Positions 18,988-28,192 of a DNA stretch of 64,000 bases are shown here, one piece after another (within the stretch, counting starts at the first letter, position 1; every line of letters begins with the position of its first letter). The stretch lies in contig LNED01000034.1 of NCBI GenBank assembly GCA_001464915.1, positions 62,001 to 126,000 on the forward strand, written 5' to 3'. Source of the stretch: Sphingomonadales bacterium Ga0077531. GTDB taxonomy: Bacteria > Pseudomonadota > Alphaproteobacteria > Sphingomonadales > Sphingomonadaceae. The notes beneath the pieces are model-generated. The model did not search any database. It had not been told where the DNA came from and worked only from the letters and a program-made list of their open reading frames with translations. A program made the position numbers and the translations under genes.

Positions 18988-20539
18988 CCGGCTGCGGCGC
19001 AAGGGCAGCGGCGAACAGCTGACCGCGACCGGGCGGTTTGCGCTCACCGCGCGGATCCTGGCGGTTAATATCCTGCCCTTGGTGATCATGGGCGGTGGGT
19101 TGTTCTACCTCGATGGTTACCGCACGCAGCTGATCAACGAACGCTTCAAACTTGCCCGGATCGAAGCGCAGATCACCGCCGAGGCGCTGGCGGGCGCAAG
19201 CCGCGAACGGCAGGAGGCGCTGCTGGTGCAGATCGGCAAGGAGCAGCGCATGCGGCTGCGGATGTTCGATGCCAAGGGCAAGCTGGCCGCCGATAGCTTT
19301 GCGCTCGCCGATCCCTCGTTCCGGTTCAACGACATCAACGATGATGATTGGGAACAGCGTTACGCCCGCTGGCTCGACCGGACGGTGGACACCATCGTCA
19401 GCGCGCAGGCGGTGCAAGACTATGTCGAGCCCGAGGCGGACAATGCCGATGCCTGGCCCGAACTGTCCCGCGCGCGCGAACTCGGCTTGTCGCAGGTGCG
19501 GCTGTATGATTGGCGCGATGGCACCCCGGTGATCACCGCCGCCGCCCCGGTGGGATTGCAGGGCGCGACCTTGCTGACGGTGCGCAACGCGGTCGATATT
19601 ACTGAAAGCGTGCGTTCGGCGCGGTCTACGCTGGGCTTTGCGATGTTGCTGCTGCTGGCGGCATCGGCACTGCTGTCTTTGTTCCTAGCGCGCACCATCG
19701 TCACGCCGCTACGCCAACTGGCGCGCGCGGCGGTGCGGGTACGACAGGGGCGGGAACGTGAGGTCGAAGTGCCGCGCCTGCCGCAGCGCAGCGACGAAAT
19801 CGGCCTGCTCGCCCGCGCGGTATCGGACATGACCGCAGGCCTGCGCCAACGGATCGACGCGGTCGACAGCTTTGCCGCCGACGTCGCGCACGAAATCAAG
19901 AACCCGCTGGCGAGCCTGCGCAGCGCGATCGAATCGCTCCCCCGGGTGGAAGACCCCGCGCTGCGACGGGAATTGATCGCCATCGCCACCCACGATGTGC
20001 GCCGCATCGACCGGCTGGTGACCGAGATTTCCGAAGCCAGCCGGATTGACGCCGAAATGAGCCGCGCGACCCTTGAACCGATCGAGCTTGCTGATCTGGT
20101 GCGCGCGATCATCGGCGGGCGCGAAAACCGCGCCGAAAACGAAGGACGGCGGATTGAAATTGCCGCAACTGGCTACGGCGCGCGGGTGCGCGGGGTCGGC
20201 ATCCGGCTTGAACGGGTGGTGGAAAACCTGCTCGACAACGCGGTATCCTTTTCGCCCCCCGACGCTCCCATTCAGGTGGTCATCGACAATGACGGCAGCT
20301 GGGTCACGCTGAGCGTATGCGATTCCGGCCCCGGCATACCTGAAGGCGAGCGCGAAAAGGTATTCCAGCGGTTCCATTCAGTGCGCCCCGATGCTGAGGA
20401 TTTCGGCAACCATTCGGGCCTCGGCCTCGCCATCGGCCGCGCTATTGCCGAAGCGCATGATGGCACCCTCACCGCGCATGATCGACCCGATGGGGCACCC
20501 GGCGCGTGCTTGCGATTGCGGCTTCCGGCAGCGGTATGA
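18980..20539 (+). CDS. chvG: Sensor histidine kinase ChvG
   Basis: The membrane partner of ChvI, 519 residues from the ATG at 18980, which overlaps the chvI stop. Layout: first membrane helix (about 24-45), a periplasmic sensor domain (46-215), second helix (about 217-241), HAMP linker, the H-box [17 protein letters not shown] with phosphorylated His304, then the ATP-binding domain with [19 protein letters not shown] and the G2 box [17 protein letters not shown]. All catalytic boxes are intact. In the best-studied relatives the periplasmic regulator ExoR represses it; no exoR-like gene is in view. Confidence 0.93.
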   Translation: MADRLRRKGSGEQLTATGRFALTARILAVNILPLVIMGGGLFYLDGYRTQLINERFKLARIEAQITAEALAGASRERQEALLVQIGKEQRMRLRMFDAKGKLAADSFALADPSFRFNDINDDDWEQRYARWLDRTVDTIVSAQAVQDYVEPEADNADAWPELSRARELGLSQVRLYDWRDGTPVITAAAPVGLQGATLLTVRNAVDITESVRSARSTLGFAMLLLLAASALLSLFLARTIVTPLRQLARAAVRVRQGREREVEVPRLPQRSDEIGLLARAVSDMTAGLRQRIDAVDSFAADVAHEIKNPLASLRSAIESLPRVEDPALRRELIAIATHDVRRIDRLVTEISEASRIDAEMSRATLEPIELADLVRAIIGGRENRAENEGRRIEIAATGYGARVRGVGIRLERVVENLLDNAVSFSPPDAPIQVVIDNDGSWVTLSVCDSGPGIPEGEREKVFQRFHSVRPDAEDFGNHSGLGLAIGRAIAEAHDGTLTAHDRPDGAPGACLRLRLPAAV

Positions 20540-21021
20540 GCGGCGATGGGTCTTTGGTGATGCAGGTGAGCGCAGTTGCCATCGCGGGCCGCGCGCTGCT
20601 GATCGAAGGGCCGCCGGGCAGTGGCAAATCCGCCCTCGTGCTCGCGCTGATCGATCGCGGCGCGGGGCTGATCGGCGATGATGCGGTCACACTGACTTCG
20701 GCGGCCAATGGGCAGCTGATCGCCTCGCCCCCGCCCAATATTACCGGGCTGCTGGAGCTACGCGGGATCGGGCTGGCGCGCCTGCCAGTGGCCGAGCCTA
20801 CGCCGGTGGCCCTGATCCTGACGCTTGGCGGAGCACGGGGCGAGCGTCTACCCGATACGTTGCCCCAGCGCGTGATCGCTGGTGTGAATGTTCCTGTGCT
20901 CGCCTTCGATCCCGGCACCATCGCGCCTGCTGCGCGTGCCGAATGGGCGCTGACCATGCACGGGCTGGCGTTCAAACCGGCTTCCCTTTGCAGCGCATCC
21001 CAGCCAAATACGCCGCGATGA
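20536..21021 (+). CDS. hprK: HPr kinase/phosphorylase, short alphaproteobacterial form
   Basis: A 161-residue kinase that phosphorylates HPr on serine, linking PTS state to metabolism. Only the catalytic half of Firmicute HprK is present, which is normal in alphaproteobacteria. The P-loop is GPPGSGKS (25-32) and the following LIGDDAV matches the family. The start ATG overlaps the chvG stop (ATGA) and the stop overlaps rapZ in the same way, so chvG-hprK-rapZ are tightly coupled. The target serine is present in the HPr encoded 1.5 kb downstream (Ser50). Confidence 0.9.
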   Translation: MSGDGSLVMQVSAVAIAGRALLIEGPPGSGKSALVLALIDRGAGLIGDDAVTLTSAANGQLIASPPPNITGLLELRGIGLARLPVAEPTPVALILTLGGARGERLPDTLPQRVIAGVNVPVLAFDPGTIAPAARAEWALTMHGLAFKPASLCSASQPNTPR

Positions 21022-21944
21022 CCGACGCGCCCGCCCCCGATGAAGCCGCCATTCCGCAGCAGCAACTTCTGCTCGTCACCGGCCTGTCCGGCGCGGGCAA
21101 ATCCACCGCGCTAGCCGTGCTGGAGGATCTGGGCTGGGAGACGATCGACAATTTTCCGGTGCGATTGCTGAAGCGCCTCGTCGCCATGCCCGAAGAACCG
21201 CGCGGCCCGCTCGCCATCGGCTTCGATTCGCGTACCCGCGGGTTTGTCCCCGCCGATATTATCGCGCTGGTCAAAGACCTCAGCCAGCGGCCCGATATCG
21301 CGCTGACCTTCCTGTTCCTCGAGTGCGCCGGGGGTGAGCTGGAACGCCGCTTCAACGAAACCCGCCGCCGCCACCCGATGGCCGCCGGGCGCCCGGTGAT
21401 GGAGGGCATCGCCGCCGAGCGCGAATTGCTCGAACCCTTGCGCCGCTGGGCCGAAGTGATGATCGATACCAGCGCGATGACCAGTAACGACCTGCAAGGT
21501 CAGGTGCGCAAGCTGTTCGGCGAAAGCACGGGTGACGCTGCGATAACACTCACCCTGTCGAGCTTCGGCTTTGCGCGCGGTATGCCGCCGCTCGCGGACC
21601 TGGTGTTCGACATGCGGTTCCTCGATAATCCGCATTGGGTGCCGGGCCTCAAGGAACTGACCGGGCAAGACGCGGCTGTGGGCGAGCATATCGAAACCGA
21701 TCCGGCCTTCGCCGACGTGTTTGCGCGCATCCGCGACCTGTTGCTGGTGCTGCTCCCGCGCTACACCGCGCAGGGCAAGCCCTATGTCCACGTCGCGTTT
21801 GGCTGTACCGGGGGGAGACACCGCTCGGTCTACACTGCCGAGCGGATGGCAGAAGGCTTGCGCGCCGCCGGATTTTCGCCCACTGTCCGCCATCGCAATC
21901 TGGGCTCACGCGCAGCGGACGAGATCGAACGGGATCGTCGCTGA
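21018..21944 (+). CDS. rapZ: RNase adapter RapZ / nucleotide-binding protein
   Basis: A 308-residue P-loop protein (formerly YvcJ/YhbJ). In E. coli RapZ binds small RNAs and directs RNase E to control glucosamine-6-phosphate synthase. The N-terminus has LLLVTGLSGAGKST (Walker A) and the family block GWETIDNFPVRLLKRL. The C-terminal half has RGMPPLADLVFDMRFLDNPHW and CTGGRHRSVYTAERMA, the metabolite-sensing RapZ domain. It lies between hprK and EIIA, as in many proteobacterial PTS regulatory clusters. Confidence 0.93.
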   Translation: MTDAPAPDEAAIPQQQLLLVTGLSGAGKSTALAVLEDLGWETIDNFPVRLLKRLVAMPEEPRGPLAIGFDSRTRGFVPADIIALVKDLSQRPDIALTFLFLECAGGELERRFNETRRRHPMAAGRPVMEGIAAERELLEPLRRWAEVMIDTSAMTSNDLQGQVRKLFGESTGDAAITLTLSSFGFARGMPPLADLVFDMRFLDNPHWVPGLKELTGQDAAVGEHIETDPAFADVFARIRDLLLVLLPRYTAQGKPYVHVAFGCTGGRHRSVYTAERMAEGLRAAGFSPTVRHRNLGSRAADEIERDRR

Positions 21945-22037
21945 ACGTTGGCTCGGGAATAGCTGGCGTTGCCAGATCGTTTAAAACGCGCAAAAGCCTC
22001 ATGGCGAGGCGGGCAGCAAACGGACCCTTTTTCACAC

Positions 22038-22463
22038 ATGATCGGTTTGATCCTGGTAACCCACGGCCGCCTCGCGGACCAGTTCGTCGAGGCGATGGAA
22101 CACGTTGTCGGCCCGCAAGACGGGATCGTCACGGTCTGCATCGGCCCGCATGACGACATGGAACAACGCCGCGCCGATATCGCCGATGCGATTACGGCGG
22201 TCGATAGCGGCGGCGGGGTAATCATCCTGACCGACCTGTTCGGCGGTACCCCATCAAACCTCGCAATTTCGCTGCTCGATGCCGGACGGATCGAGGTGAT
22301 CGCAGGGATCAATCTGCCGATGCTGATCCGGCTCGCCGGCGCACGCAAGGCGATGGATGTCACCGCCGCCGTACACGCTGCGCAGGCTGCGGGGCGCAAT
22401 TACATCACCATCGCCAGCGAATTGCTGGGGCAGGACACCGCGCCTGCCCGAGCAAAGGCCTGA
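22038..22463 (+). CDS. PTS EIIA component, mannose family (regulatory)
   Basis: A 141-residue soluble phosphocarrier. The phosphorylated histidine is His9 in MIGLILVTHGRLAD, and LTDLFGGTPSN is the second family signature. There is no EIIB, EIIC or EIID gene nearby, so this EIIA is not part of a sugar transporter in this window and probably acts as a phosphorylation-state sensor. The ATG at 22038 is preferred over an open extension to 21969 because the family starts exactly here. The gene is followed after 13 bases by HPr. Confidence 0.9.
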   Translation: MIGLILVTHGRLADQFVEAMEHVVGPQDGIVTVCIGPHDDMEQRRADIADAITAVDSGGGVIILTDLFGGTPSNLAISLLDAGRIEVIAGINLPMLIRLAGARKAMDVTAAVHAAQAAGRNYITIASELLGQDTAPARAKA

Positions 22464-22476
22464 CAGGAGCGCCGCC

Positions 22477-22755
22477 GTGGGGGAGGCAAGCCAAATCGTC
22501 ACCATCGTCAACCAGCGCGGGTTGCACGCGCGGGCGAGCGCGAAGTTCGTCGGCGCGGTTGCCGTGCTGCCCGAAGGGTTGAAGGTCACCGTCACCAAAG
22601 CGCCCCACAGCGCGGCGGGCGGATCGATCCTAGGACTGATGATGCTGGGCGCGGCCAAAGGCGACACGGTTGAAGTCGCGGTCGAAGGTGCAGGCGCGGA
22701 CGGTGTGCTCGCCGATCTGGTTGCGCTGATCGCAAACGGCTTCGGCGAAGATTGA
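22477..22755 (+). CDS. ptsH: Phosphocarrier HPr (NPr-like), GTG start
   Basis: A 92-residue phosphocarrier starting at GTG 22477 with CAGGAG seven bases upstream. An ATG much farther upstream lies inside the EIIA gene and is rejected. The EI-dependent site is His17 in NQRGLHARASAKF, where the usual Pro after Ala-Arg is Ala. The HprK-target serine is Ser50 in AAGGSILGLMML. Both sites being intact means the protein can integrate EI and HprK inputs. EI (ptsP/ptsI) is not in this window. Confidence 0.9.
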   Translation: MGEASQIVTIVNQRGLHARASAKFVGAVAVLPEGLKVTVTKAPHSAAGGSILGLMMLGAAKGDTVEVAVEGAGADGVLADLVALIANGFGED

Positions 22756-22799
22756 TCGGGGATTGACGCGGCGGCACGCAGCCGTCAGCGGTTTCGCCT

Positions 22800-23600
22800 A
22801 TGCGCAGGCACATCACCGGCTTTTCCAACCCGACCGTCAAGTATCTGCGGAGCTTGCGCGACAAGAAGCATCGCAAGCGCAGCGGCCAATTTCTGGTCGA
22901 GGGGCTGCGGCTGCTTGAAGATGCCCGCGCCAGTGGGCGATTGCCGCAGACGTTGGTGATGGCGGAGGGTCGCGATGCGCACGATCTGCTGGCGCGGCTG
23001 GAAGCTGACGTTGTCGCGGCGGGCGGCGAAGTGATCACCACCACTCCCGACATCCTCTCCAAGATCACCGGCAAGGATAACGCCCAGAGCGTCGCTGGCG
23101 TATTCGATGAATGGGACACGTCGCTGGGCGCGCTGGGCCGCAGCGCCGCGCCGATCTGGCTGGTGGCGCAGGCTTTGCGCGATCCCGGCAACCTTGGCAC
23201 CATGCTGCGCACGGGCGACGCGGTCGGCGCAGGCGGGTTGATCCTGATCGACGACTGCGCCGATCCCTTCAGCGCCGAAGCCGTGCGCGCCAGCATGGGT
23301 GCGGTGTTCACCGTGCAGCTGGCACAAGCGCGGTGGGAGGAGTTTTTGCCGTGGTTGCGCGAGGGGACGGGCCAGCTGGTAGCGGCGAGCTTGCGCGATG
23401 CGGTACCCTATCGCGGGGCGGCGTATCAGGCACCGTGCTTCATTCTGGTCGGCAACGAGTCGCAGGGCTTACCGGAGGATTACGAGGCGGCCTGCGATCT
23501 GCGAGTGACGATGCCGATGCGCGGGCGCGCCGATTCGCTCAACGCGGCCGTGGCAGCGGCGGTGCTGGCCTATGAGGTGCTGGCGGGGTTGGAGGGGTAG
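22800..23600 (+). CDS. SpoU/TrmH-family RNA 2'-O-methyltransferase
   Basis: A 266-residue SAM-dependent enzyme that methylates a ribose 2'-OH in rRNA or tRNA. The N-terminal part (VKYLRSLRDKKHRKRSGQFLVEGLRLLEDA, about 13-42) is the SpoU substrate-binding domain, and the C-terminal SPOUT knot shows all three motifs: NLGTMLRTGDAVGAGG, LVGNESQGLP and RADSLNAAVAAAVLAYE. The exact RNA position modified cannot be decided from sequence. It starts 44 bases after HPr and may be in the same transcript. Confidence 0.88.
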   Translation: MRRHITGFSNPTVKYLRSLRDKKHRKRSGQFLVEGLRLLEDARASGRLPQTLVMAEGRDAHDLLARLEADVVAAGGEVITTTPDILSKITGKDNAQSVAGVFDEWDTSLGALGRSAAPIWLVAQALRDPGNLGTMLRTGDAVGAGGLILIDDCADPFSAEAVRASMGAVFTVQLAQARWEEFLPWLREGTGQLVAASLRDAVPYRGAAYQAPCFILVGNESQGLPEDYEAACDLRVTMPMRGRADSLNAAVAAAVLAYEVLAGLEG

Positions 23601-23603
23601 CCC

Positions 23604-25043
23604 CTACTCCGCCGTATCCTTCTGGGCCGCGACCGCCGGAAGCTCATCCTCGACGCCGTCCGCATCGGCTGCGTTATAGCGCGGGGCGCTTTCGACCAGT
23701 GGGACATCTTCGATAGCCTGCTTGCCGATTTCAACGCCCTTTTCCGCGAGCCTGCGGCCTGAGGACAGCACGTTGCGTTCGAAGCTGCCGACGAATTTAT
23801 TGTAGTTGTTGACCGCGCTTTCGAGCCCGCCGCCAACGCGCTTCAAGTGCTGCGCTGCGACCTCAAGCCGGCTGTAGAGTTCCGCGCCCATGCGACCGAT
23901 TTCCGCAGCCTCGCTCGCCATCTTGTCCTGCCGCCAGACCTGCGCAACCGTGCGCGCTATGGCGACAAGATTGGTCGGGGTCGCCAGCAGCACTTTGTTG
24001 CGGAAGGCGAAATCCCACAATTCAGGATCGTGTTCCAACGCGGCGGCGACAAAGTGCTCGCCGGGGACGAACATCACCACGTAATCGGGCGCGTCGTCGA
24101 ACTGGCTCTGGTAACTTTTGGATCCCAGCGTCTGCACGTGATTGCGCATCGATTTCGCGTGGAGATCAAGGTGGCGCTTGCGCTCGCCCTCGTCATCCGC
24201 CTCGAACGCGGCCTGATAAGCGTTCAATGACACCTTGGCGTCGATCACCAGCTTTTTCTGCCCCGGCACATTGACGATCGCATCGGGCCGCAAGCGGCCG
24301 TCCCCAGTGTCCATCGATTGTTCGAGGTGGAAATCGGTGTGCTCGGCCAGCCCGCATTGTTCGAGCACGTTTTGCAACGCCCGCTCGCCCCAGCGTCCGC
24401 GCGCCTTGGGGGCGTTGGTGAGCGAATTGCCGAGCCGCTGAGCCTCGCGCTTCACCTCTTCCTGTCCCTTGCGCATCTCCTCGATCACGCCCGTGAGCTG
24501 ACCGAAAGCGTCGGTGCGCTTGGCCTCCAATTCGGCCACCTGCTTTTCGTAACTGGCCAACCGATCACCAACCGGAGCGAGCAAAGCCTTCAGCTTTTCC
24601 TCGCTGGCTTTTTCGGAGTGGCCAAGCCGTTCTTCGGCACGCAGCAGGAATGCCTCCTGCGCCTTGCCCAGCACAGCGGCGCCAGTGTTTTCGAATTCCT
24701 TGAGCAGTTTTTCGCGCGATTCTTCGAGCAGGCGTTTCTGTTCGGCAAACCCGGCGCGTTCGGCCCGGAATTGCGCGTTTTCGGCGCGCGCGGTTTCGAG
24801 CTGCGCAGCAAGCGTTTGCGCCTGCGCTGCGCGTTCACCAAGTGCGGCCACCTCGATCCGCGCTGCGCCCAATTCGGCGATCGCGCGCTTGAATTCGGCA
24901 GCTTGCTCCGCCGCAGCAGCCTCCGCCGCCCCCAGCCGAGCGCGCAATTCACCTAGCGGGCGCGAGGCGAAGAACCAGCCGACCGCGCCGCCAATAGCAG
25001 CACCAAGAATCAGGGCGAAAAGCGGGAGAGTTGAGACGTCCAT
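23604..25043 (-). CDS. rmuC: DNA recombination protein RmuC
   Basis: RmuC limits inversion at short repeats and has a restriction-nuclease-like core. The 479 residues hold an N-terminal membrane anchor (about 7-27, LFALILGAAIGGAVGWFF), a long Ala/Glu-rich coiled coil (30-190), and the conserved domain with GRWGERALQNVLEQCGL and KKLVIDAKVSLNAYQAA followed by YVVMFVPGEHFVAAAL. The C-terminal tail is acidic. A GTTC-N7-GTTC box just upstream of its start suggests SOS control and is listed separately. The gene is convergent with the methyltransferase gene, with 3 bases between the two stops. Confidence 0.93.
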   Translation of the reverse strand: MDVSTLPLFALILGAAIGGAVGWFFASRPLGELRARLGAAEAAAAEQAAEFKRAIAELGAARIEVAALGERAAQAQTLAAQLETARAENAQFRAERAGFAEQKRLLEESREKLLKEFENTGAAVLGKAQEAFLLRAEERLGHSEKASEEKLKALLAPVGDRLASYEKQVAELEAKRTDAFGQLTGVIEEMRKGQEEVKREAQRLGNSLTNAPKARGRWGERALQNVLEQCGLAEHTDFHLEQSMDTGDGRLRPDAIVNVPGQKKLVIDAKVSLNAYQAAFEADDEGERKRHLDLHAKSMRNHVQTLGSKSYQSQFDDAPDYVVMFVPGEHFVAAALEHDPELWDFAFRNKVLLATPTNLVAIARTVAQVWRQDKMASEAAEIGRMGAELYSRLEVAAQHLKRVGGGLESAVNNYNKFVGSFERNVLSSGRRLAEKGVEIGKQAIEDVPLVESAPRYNAADADGVEDELPAVAAQKDTAE

Positions 25044-25059
25044 TTGGGCATCCTACACG

Positions 25060-25074
25060 GAACGTAAAGAGAAC
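25060..25074 (-). promoter_or_regulatory. Candidate LexA (SOS) box upstream of rmuC
   Basis: GAAC-gtaaaga-GAAC on the + strand is GTTC-N7-GTTC read toward rmuC, the alphaproteobacterial LexA consensus, lying 17-31 bases upstream of the rmuC ATG at 25043. DNA-repair context and position support it. The 8 defined bases are short enough to occur by chance about twice in 64 kb. Confidence 0.6.
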
Positions 25075-25112
25075 GCTAGAGGTGCGATGCCGCTTTCCAA
25101 CAAGAAAGCTGG

Positions 25113-25133
25113 ACCCCGGATCAAGTCCGGGGT
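25113..25133. repeat. REP-like palindrome
   Basis: ACCCCGGA-TCAAG-TCCGGGGT, an 8-bp perfect stem around the TCAAG core shared with the palindromes at 6.9 and 59.8 kb, in the gap between def and rmuC. Confidence 0.75.
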
Positions 25134-25149
25134 GACGAAGAAATGAAAT

Positions 25150-25243
25150 GGCGCGAAGCGCCGCAAGCGCGACCGCGCGCCCGCAGGGGCCTGGAGCGAA
25201 GCGGAAGAACCGCCCCGAGGACGAACCCGCGGAGGCGGGTTCG
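25150..25243. repeat. Hairpin cluster upstream of the def stop
   Basis: GGCGC-GAA-GCGCC (25150-25162) and a 9-bp perfect hairpin CGAACCCGC-GGAG-GCGGGTTCG (25222-25243; loop CTCC on the other strand) resemble the array at 8837-8981. The second hairpin is ten bases beyond the def stop and may end that transcript. Confidence 0.55.
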
Positions 25244-25252
25244 CAAAACAGG

Positions 25253-25825
25253 CTACGCCGCCCGGCGGATCTTTTCGAGCTTCTTCAGCGCCATCGCCTT
25301 CTTCAACCGCGACAGGTGGTCGATGAACAGGATGCCTTCCAAGTGGTCCATCTCGTGCTGCAGGCAGGTCGCCATCAGCCCTTCGAGCGCCTCTTCGTGG
25401 CTCACGCCGTCCATATCCTGATAGCGCACCGTGCAGGTCGCCGGGCGATCGACGTCGGCGTAGATTTCCGGGACTGACAGGCAGCCTTCCTGATAGGTCG
25501 AAAGCTCATCCGCAGGATCGATGATCACCGGGTTGATGAAGACGCGCGGCTCGTTTTTGGTGGCGGGATGCGTGTGACTGTGCCCGTCATGCGCGCACTC
25601 GACCGGCTCGGCATCCGGGTCTTCGGGTTGCAGATCGATCACCAGCACCCGCTTGGGCACGCCGACCTGAATCGCGGCTAGACCAATGCCGGGCGCGTCA
25701 TACATCGTCTCGAACATGTCTTCGACGAGGGTGCGCAGCTCGGCATTGAACTCGTGCGGTTCAACCGGGGTCGAGATGATTTTCAGCCGGGGGTCCGGCA
25801 CTTCAAGGATTTCGCGGATAGCCAT
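25253..25825 (-). CDS. def: Peptide deformylase with a His-rich insert
   Basis: Deformylase removes the formyl group from new N-terminal methionines. The 190-residue protein starts at the ATG at 25825 (MAIREILEVPDPRLK). All three metal-site motifs are present: GIGLAAIQVG (46-55), EGCLSVPE with Cys115, and QHEMDHLEG with His157 and His161. Between the third strand and NEPRVFINP there is an extra, acidic then histidine-rich loop (about 66-90, containing CAHDGHSHTHP) not found in typical enzymes. It is separated from fmt, its functional partner, only by recR. Confidence 0.94.
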   Translation of the reverse strand: MAIREILEVPDPRLKIISTPVEPHEFNAELRTLVEDMFETMYDAPGIGLAAIQVGVPKRVLVIDLQPEDPDAEPVECAHDGHSHTHPATKNEPRVFINPVIIDPADELSTYQEGCLSVPEIYADVDRPATCTVRYQDMDGVSHEEALEGLMATCLQHEMDHLEGILFIDHLSRLKKAMALKKLEKIRRAA

Positions 25826-25866
25826 TGAGCGCAGATAGGCGAGCAATGCGGAGATTTCAACGCAGC

Positions 25867-26463
25867 TTAACCGACCGGTCTCCTGGCACGCAAAGCCTGC
25901 GCCAATGTGCCTTCATCCAGATAATCCAACTCGCCCCCGACCGGCAGCCCATGCGCGAGCTGCGTGACCCGTAGCGGGAAGGCCTCCAATCGTTCGGCGA
26001 TATAGTGCGCGGTGGTCTGGCCTTCCAATGTGGCGTTCATGGCGAGCACCACTTCGTCCACCCCGCCCCCTTCAACGCGGGTGAGCAAGCTGGCGATGCC
26101 CAAATCCTCCGGCCCGATCCCGTCGAGCGCCGACAGCCGTCCGCCAAGCACATGATACCGGCCCGGGAACAGCCGCGCGCGGTCGAGCGCCCAGACGTCG
26201 GCGACCTCCTCCACCACGCACAACGAACGCGCATCGCGGCGCGGATCGGTACAGATGCCGCATGGGTCGCGGGTGTCGACATTGCCGCAGGTCTGGCATT
26301 CCACCAGCGTCTCCGAAACTGCCGCCAGAGCCTCCAGCAGCGCGGGCAGCGCCTGTTCGCGGTGCTTGACCAGCCACAGCACTGCGCGGCGCGCCGAACG
26401 CGGCCCCAGACCCGGCAGGCGGGCGAGCGCAGAACTCAGAGCCTCGATCTCTTGCGATGCCAT
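25867..26463 (-). CDS. recR: Recombination mediator RecR
   Basis: RecR works with RecF and RecO to load RecA at single-strand gaps. The 198 residues from the ATG at 26463 contain the helix-hairpin-helix [16 protein letters not shown] (about 16-31), the four-cysteine zinc finger [16 protein letters not shown], and the Toprim domain beginning [15 protein letters not shown], with [16 protein letters not shown]. Upstream start codons in frame add a non-conserved leader. It is divergent from fmt with about 50 bases between. Confidence 0.95.
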   Translation of the reverse strand: MASQEIEALSSALARLPGLGPRSARRAVLWLVKHREQALPALLEALAAVSETLVECQTCGNVDTRDPCGICTDPRRDARSLCVVEEVADVWALDRARLFPGRYHVLGGRLSALDGIGPEDLGIASLLTRVEGGGVDEVVLAMNATLEGQTTAHYIAERLEAFPLRVTQLAHGLPVGGELDYLDEGTLAQALRARRPVG

Positions 26464-26516
26464 GGGGGGAGAGATAGGGGCTGCGCTTCGCTTAACAAAG
26501 GCTGCGGGCAAAGCTT

Positions 26517-27422
26517 ATGCGCATCATCTTTATGGGGACGCCCGATTTCGCGGTTCCGGCGCTGCAAGCTTTGCACGCAGCCGGGCACGAAATCGCCTGC
26601 GTCTACACCCAGCCGCCGCGCCCGGCGGGACGGGGCAAGCAGCTGCGAGCGTCACCGGTGCAGGACGCGGCGGAGGCATTGGGCGTTCCCGTCCGTTCGC
26701 CCAAATCGCTTAAAGGCGCGGCGGAGCAGGCGGAATTTGCAGCGCTGAAAGCCGATGTCGCGGTGGTGGCGGCTTACGGTTTGATCCTGCCACAAGCGGT
26801 GCTCAATGCCCCCACCCACGGCTGCCTCAACATCCACGCCAGCCTGCTGCCGCGCTGGCGCGGGGCGGCGCCGATCCACCGTGCGGTGATGGCGGGCGAT
26901 GCCGAGACGGGCGTGACGATCATGCAGATGGAAGCGGGGCTCGATACCGGGCCGATGCTGCACAAGGTCACTGTACCAGTGGAGCGCAAGACGACGGGCG
27001 AGTTGACCGAGGAACTGGCTGCGTTGGGCGCGGCGGCGATGGTTGAAGTGCTGGCCGATCTCGCCGCCTTCCCGCAAAAAACGCAGGACGATGCAGCGGC
27101 GATTTACGCTCCCAAGATCGACAAGTCCGAGGCGAAAATCGACTGTGCCGAGAGCGCCGGGGTGATCGAGCGCAGAGTGCGCGGCCTCGCCCCCTTCCCC
27201 GGCGCCTGGTTTGAACTCGGCGAAGAGCGGGTAAAGCTGTTGCTCGCCGAAGTGACCGAAGGCGGCGGCGCGCCCGGCACGATACTGGACCACGATTTCA
27301 CCATCGCCTGCGGTTCGGGAGCAATCCGACCGATCAAACTCCAACGCGCAGGCAAGCCGGTGCTGGAGCGCAGTGAATTCCTGCGCGGGCGACCCGTTGA
27401 GACAGGCACGATCCTGTCGTGA
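26517..27422 (+). CDS. fmt: Methionyl-tRNA formyltransferase
   Basis: Fmt formylates initiator Met-tRNA using 10-formyl-THF. The 301 residues show [17 protein letters not shown] (3-19), the folate-binding and catalytic segment [20 protein letters not shown] with its Asn-His, and [16 protein letters not shown] in the form [13 protein letters not shown]. The C-terminal OB-like tRNA-binding domain follows. Its stop overlaps the GTG start of truA. Confidence 0.96.
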   Translation: MRIIFMGTPDFAVPALQALHAAGHEIACVYTQPPRPAGRGKQLRASPVQDAAEALGVPVRSPKSLKGAAEQAEFAALKADVAVVAAYGLILPQAVLNAPTHGCLNIHASLLPRWRGAAPIHRAVMAGDAETGVTIMQMEAGLDTGPMLHKVTVPVERKTTGELTEELAALGAAAMVEVLADLAAFPQKTQDDAAAIYAPKIDKSEAKIDCAESAGVIERRVRGLAPFPGAWFELGEERVKLLLAEVTEGGGAPGTILDHDFTIACGSGAIRPIKLQRAGKPVLERSEFLRGRPVETGTILS

Positions 27423-28192
27423 CTCGCTTCGCTCTCACCCTGGAATTCGACGGTACGCCGTTCCACGGGCTGCAACGCCAGGTCAGCGGGCCAAGCGTGC
27501 AGCGGGCGGTCGAAGATGCGCTCCACCGGATCACTGGCGAGACAATCACGCTCAACTCCGCCGGGCGCACGGATGCCGGCGTGCACGCACTGGCGATGCG
27601 CAGTCATATCGACATTGAAAAGGCCATCACCCCCTTCCGGTTGATGGGCGCGATCAACGCCCATCTCCGCCCCAATCCCATCGCGGTGACCGCGTGCGAG
27701 GTGGTGCCGGATGATTGGCACGCGCGCTTTTCGTGCACCGGGCGGCGCTATCTGTATCGCATCGTCAACCGCCGCGCGCCGCTCGCCCTGCTGCGTGACC
27801 GGGCGTGGCAGGTGGCGACGCCGCTCGATGCCGACGCGATGCACCGCGCGGCGCAGGTGCTGGTCGGGCACCACGATTTCACGACCTTCCGCTCGGTCCA
27901 TTGTCAGGCAGCCGATCCGGTGAAGACACTCGATCTGCTAGACGTGACCGGCGTGCAGACCGCATTGGGCGAGGAAATCCATATCCACGCCGCCGCACTC
28001 AGCTTTCTGCATCATCAGGTGCGCAGCATGGTCGGGTGCCTTAAGCTGGTCGGCACCGGCAGATGGGACACCGCCCGCCTCGCCGCCGCGCTCGCCGCGC
28101 GTGATCGCGCTGCTTTAGGGCTTAACGCCCCGCCCCAAGGCCTCTACTTCGTTGAGGCAACTTACCCGGATTCGAAAGAGGAAACCCAATGA
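27419..28192 (+). CDS. truA: tRNA pseudouridine synthase A (GTG start)
   Basis: TruA makes pseudouridine at positions 38-40 of the anticodon arm. The 257 residues begin at a GTG that overlaps the fmt stop (GTGA). The catalytic aspartate lies in [15 protein letters not shown] (about 42-56), and the later signatures [12 protein letters not shown] and [17 protein letters not shown] are conserved. It overlaps the next gene by 4 bp, so fmt, truA and the oxidoreductase form one translationally coupled operon. Confidence 0.95.
   Translation: MTRFALTLEFDGTPFHGLQRQVSGPSVQRAVEDALHRITGETITLNSAGRTDAGVHALAMRSHIDIEKAITPFRLMGAINAHLRPNPIAVTACEVVPDDWHARFSCTGRRYLYRIVNRRAPLALLRDRAWQVATPLDADAMHRAAQVLVGHHDFTTFRSVHCQAADPVKTLDLLDVTGVQTALGEEIHIHAAALSFLHHQVRSMVGCLKLVGTGRWDTARLAAALAARDRAALGLNAPPQGLYFVEATYPDSKEETQ

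Noticed and set aside
20943..21017. N-terminal extension of RapZ
   Set aside because: It lies inside hprK in another frame; the conserved protein starts at the overlapping ATG at 21018.
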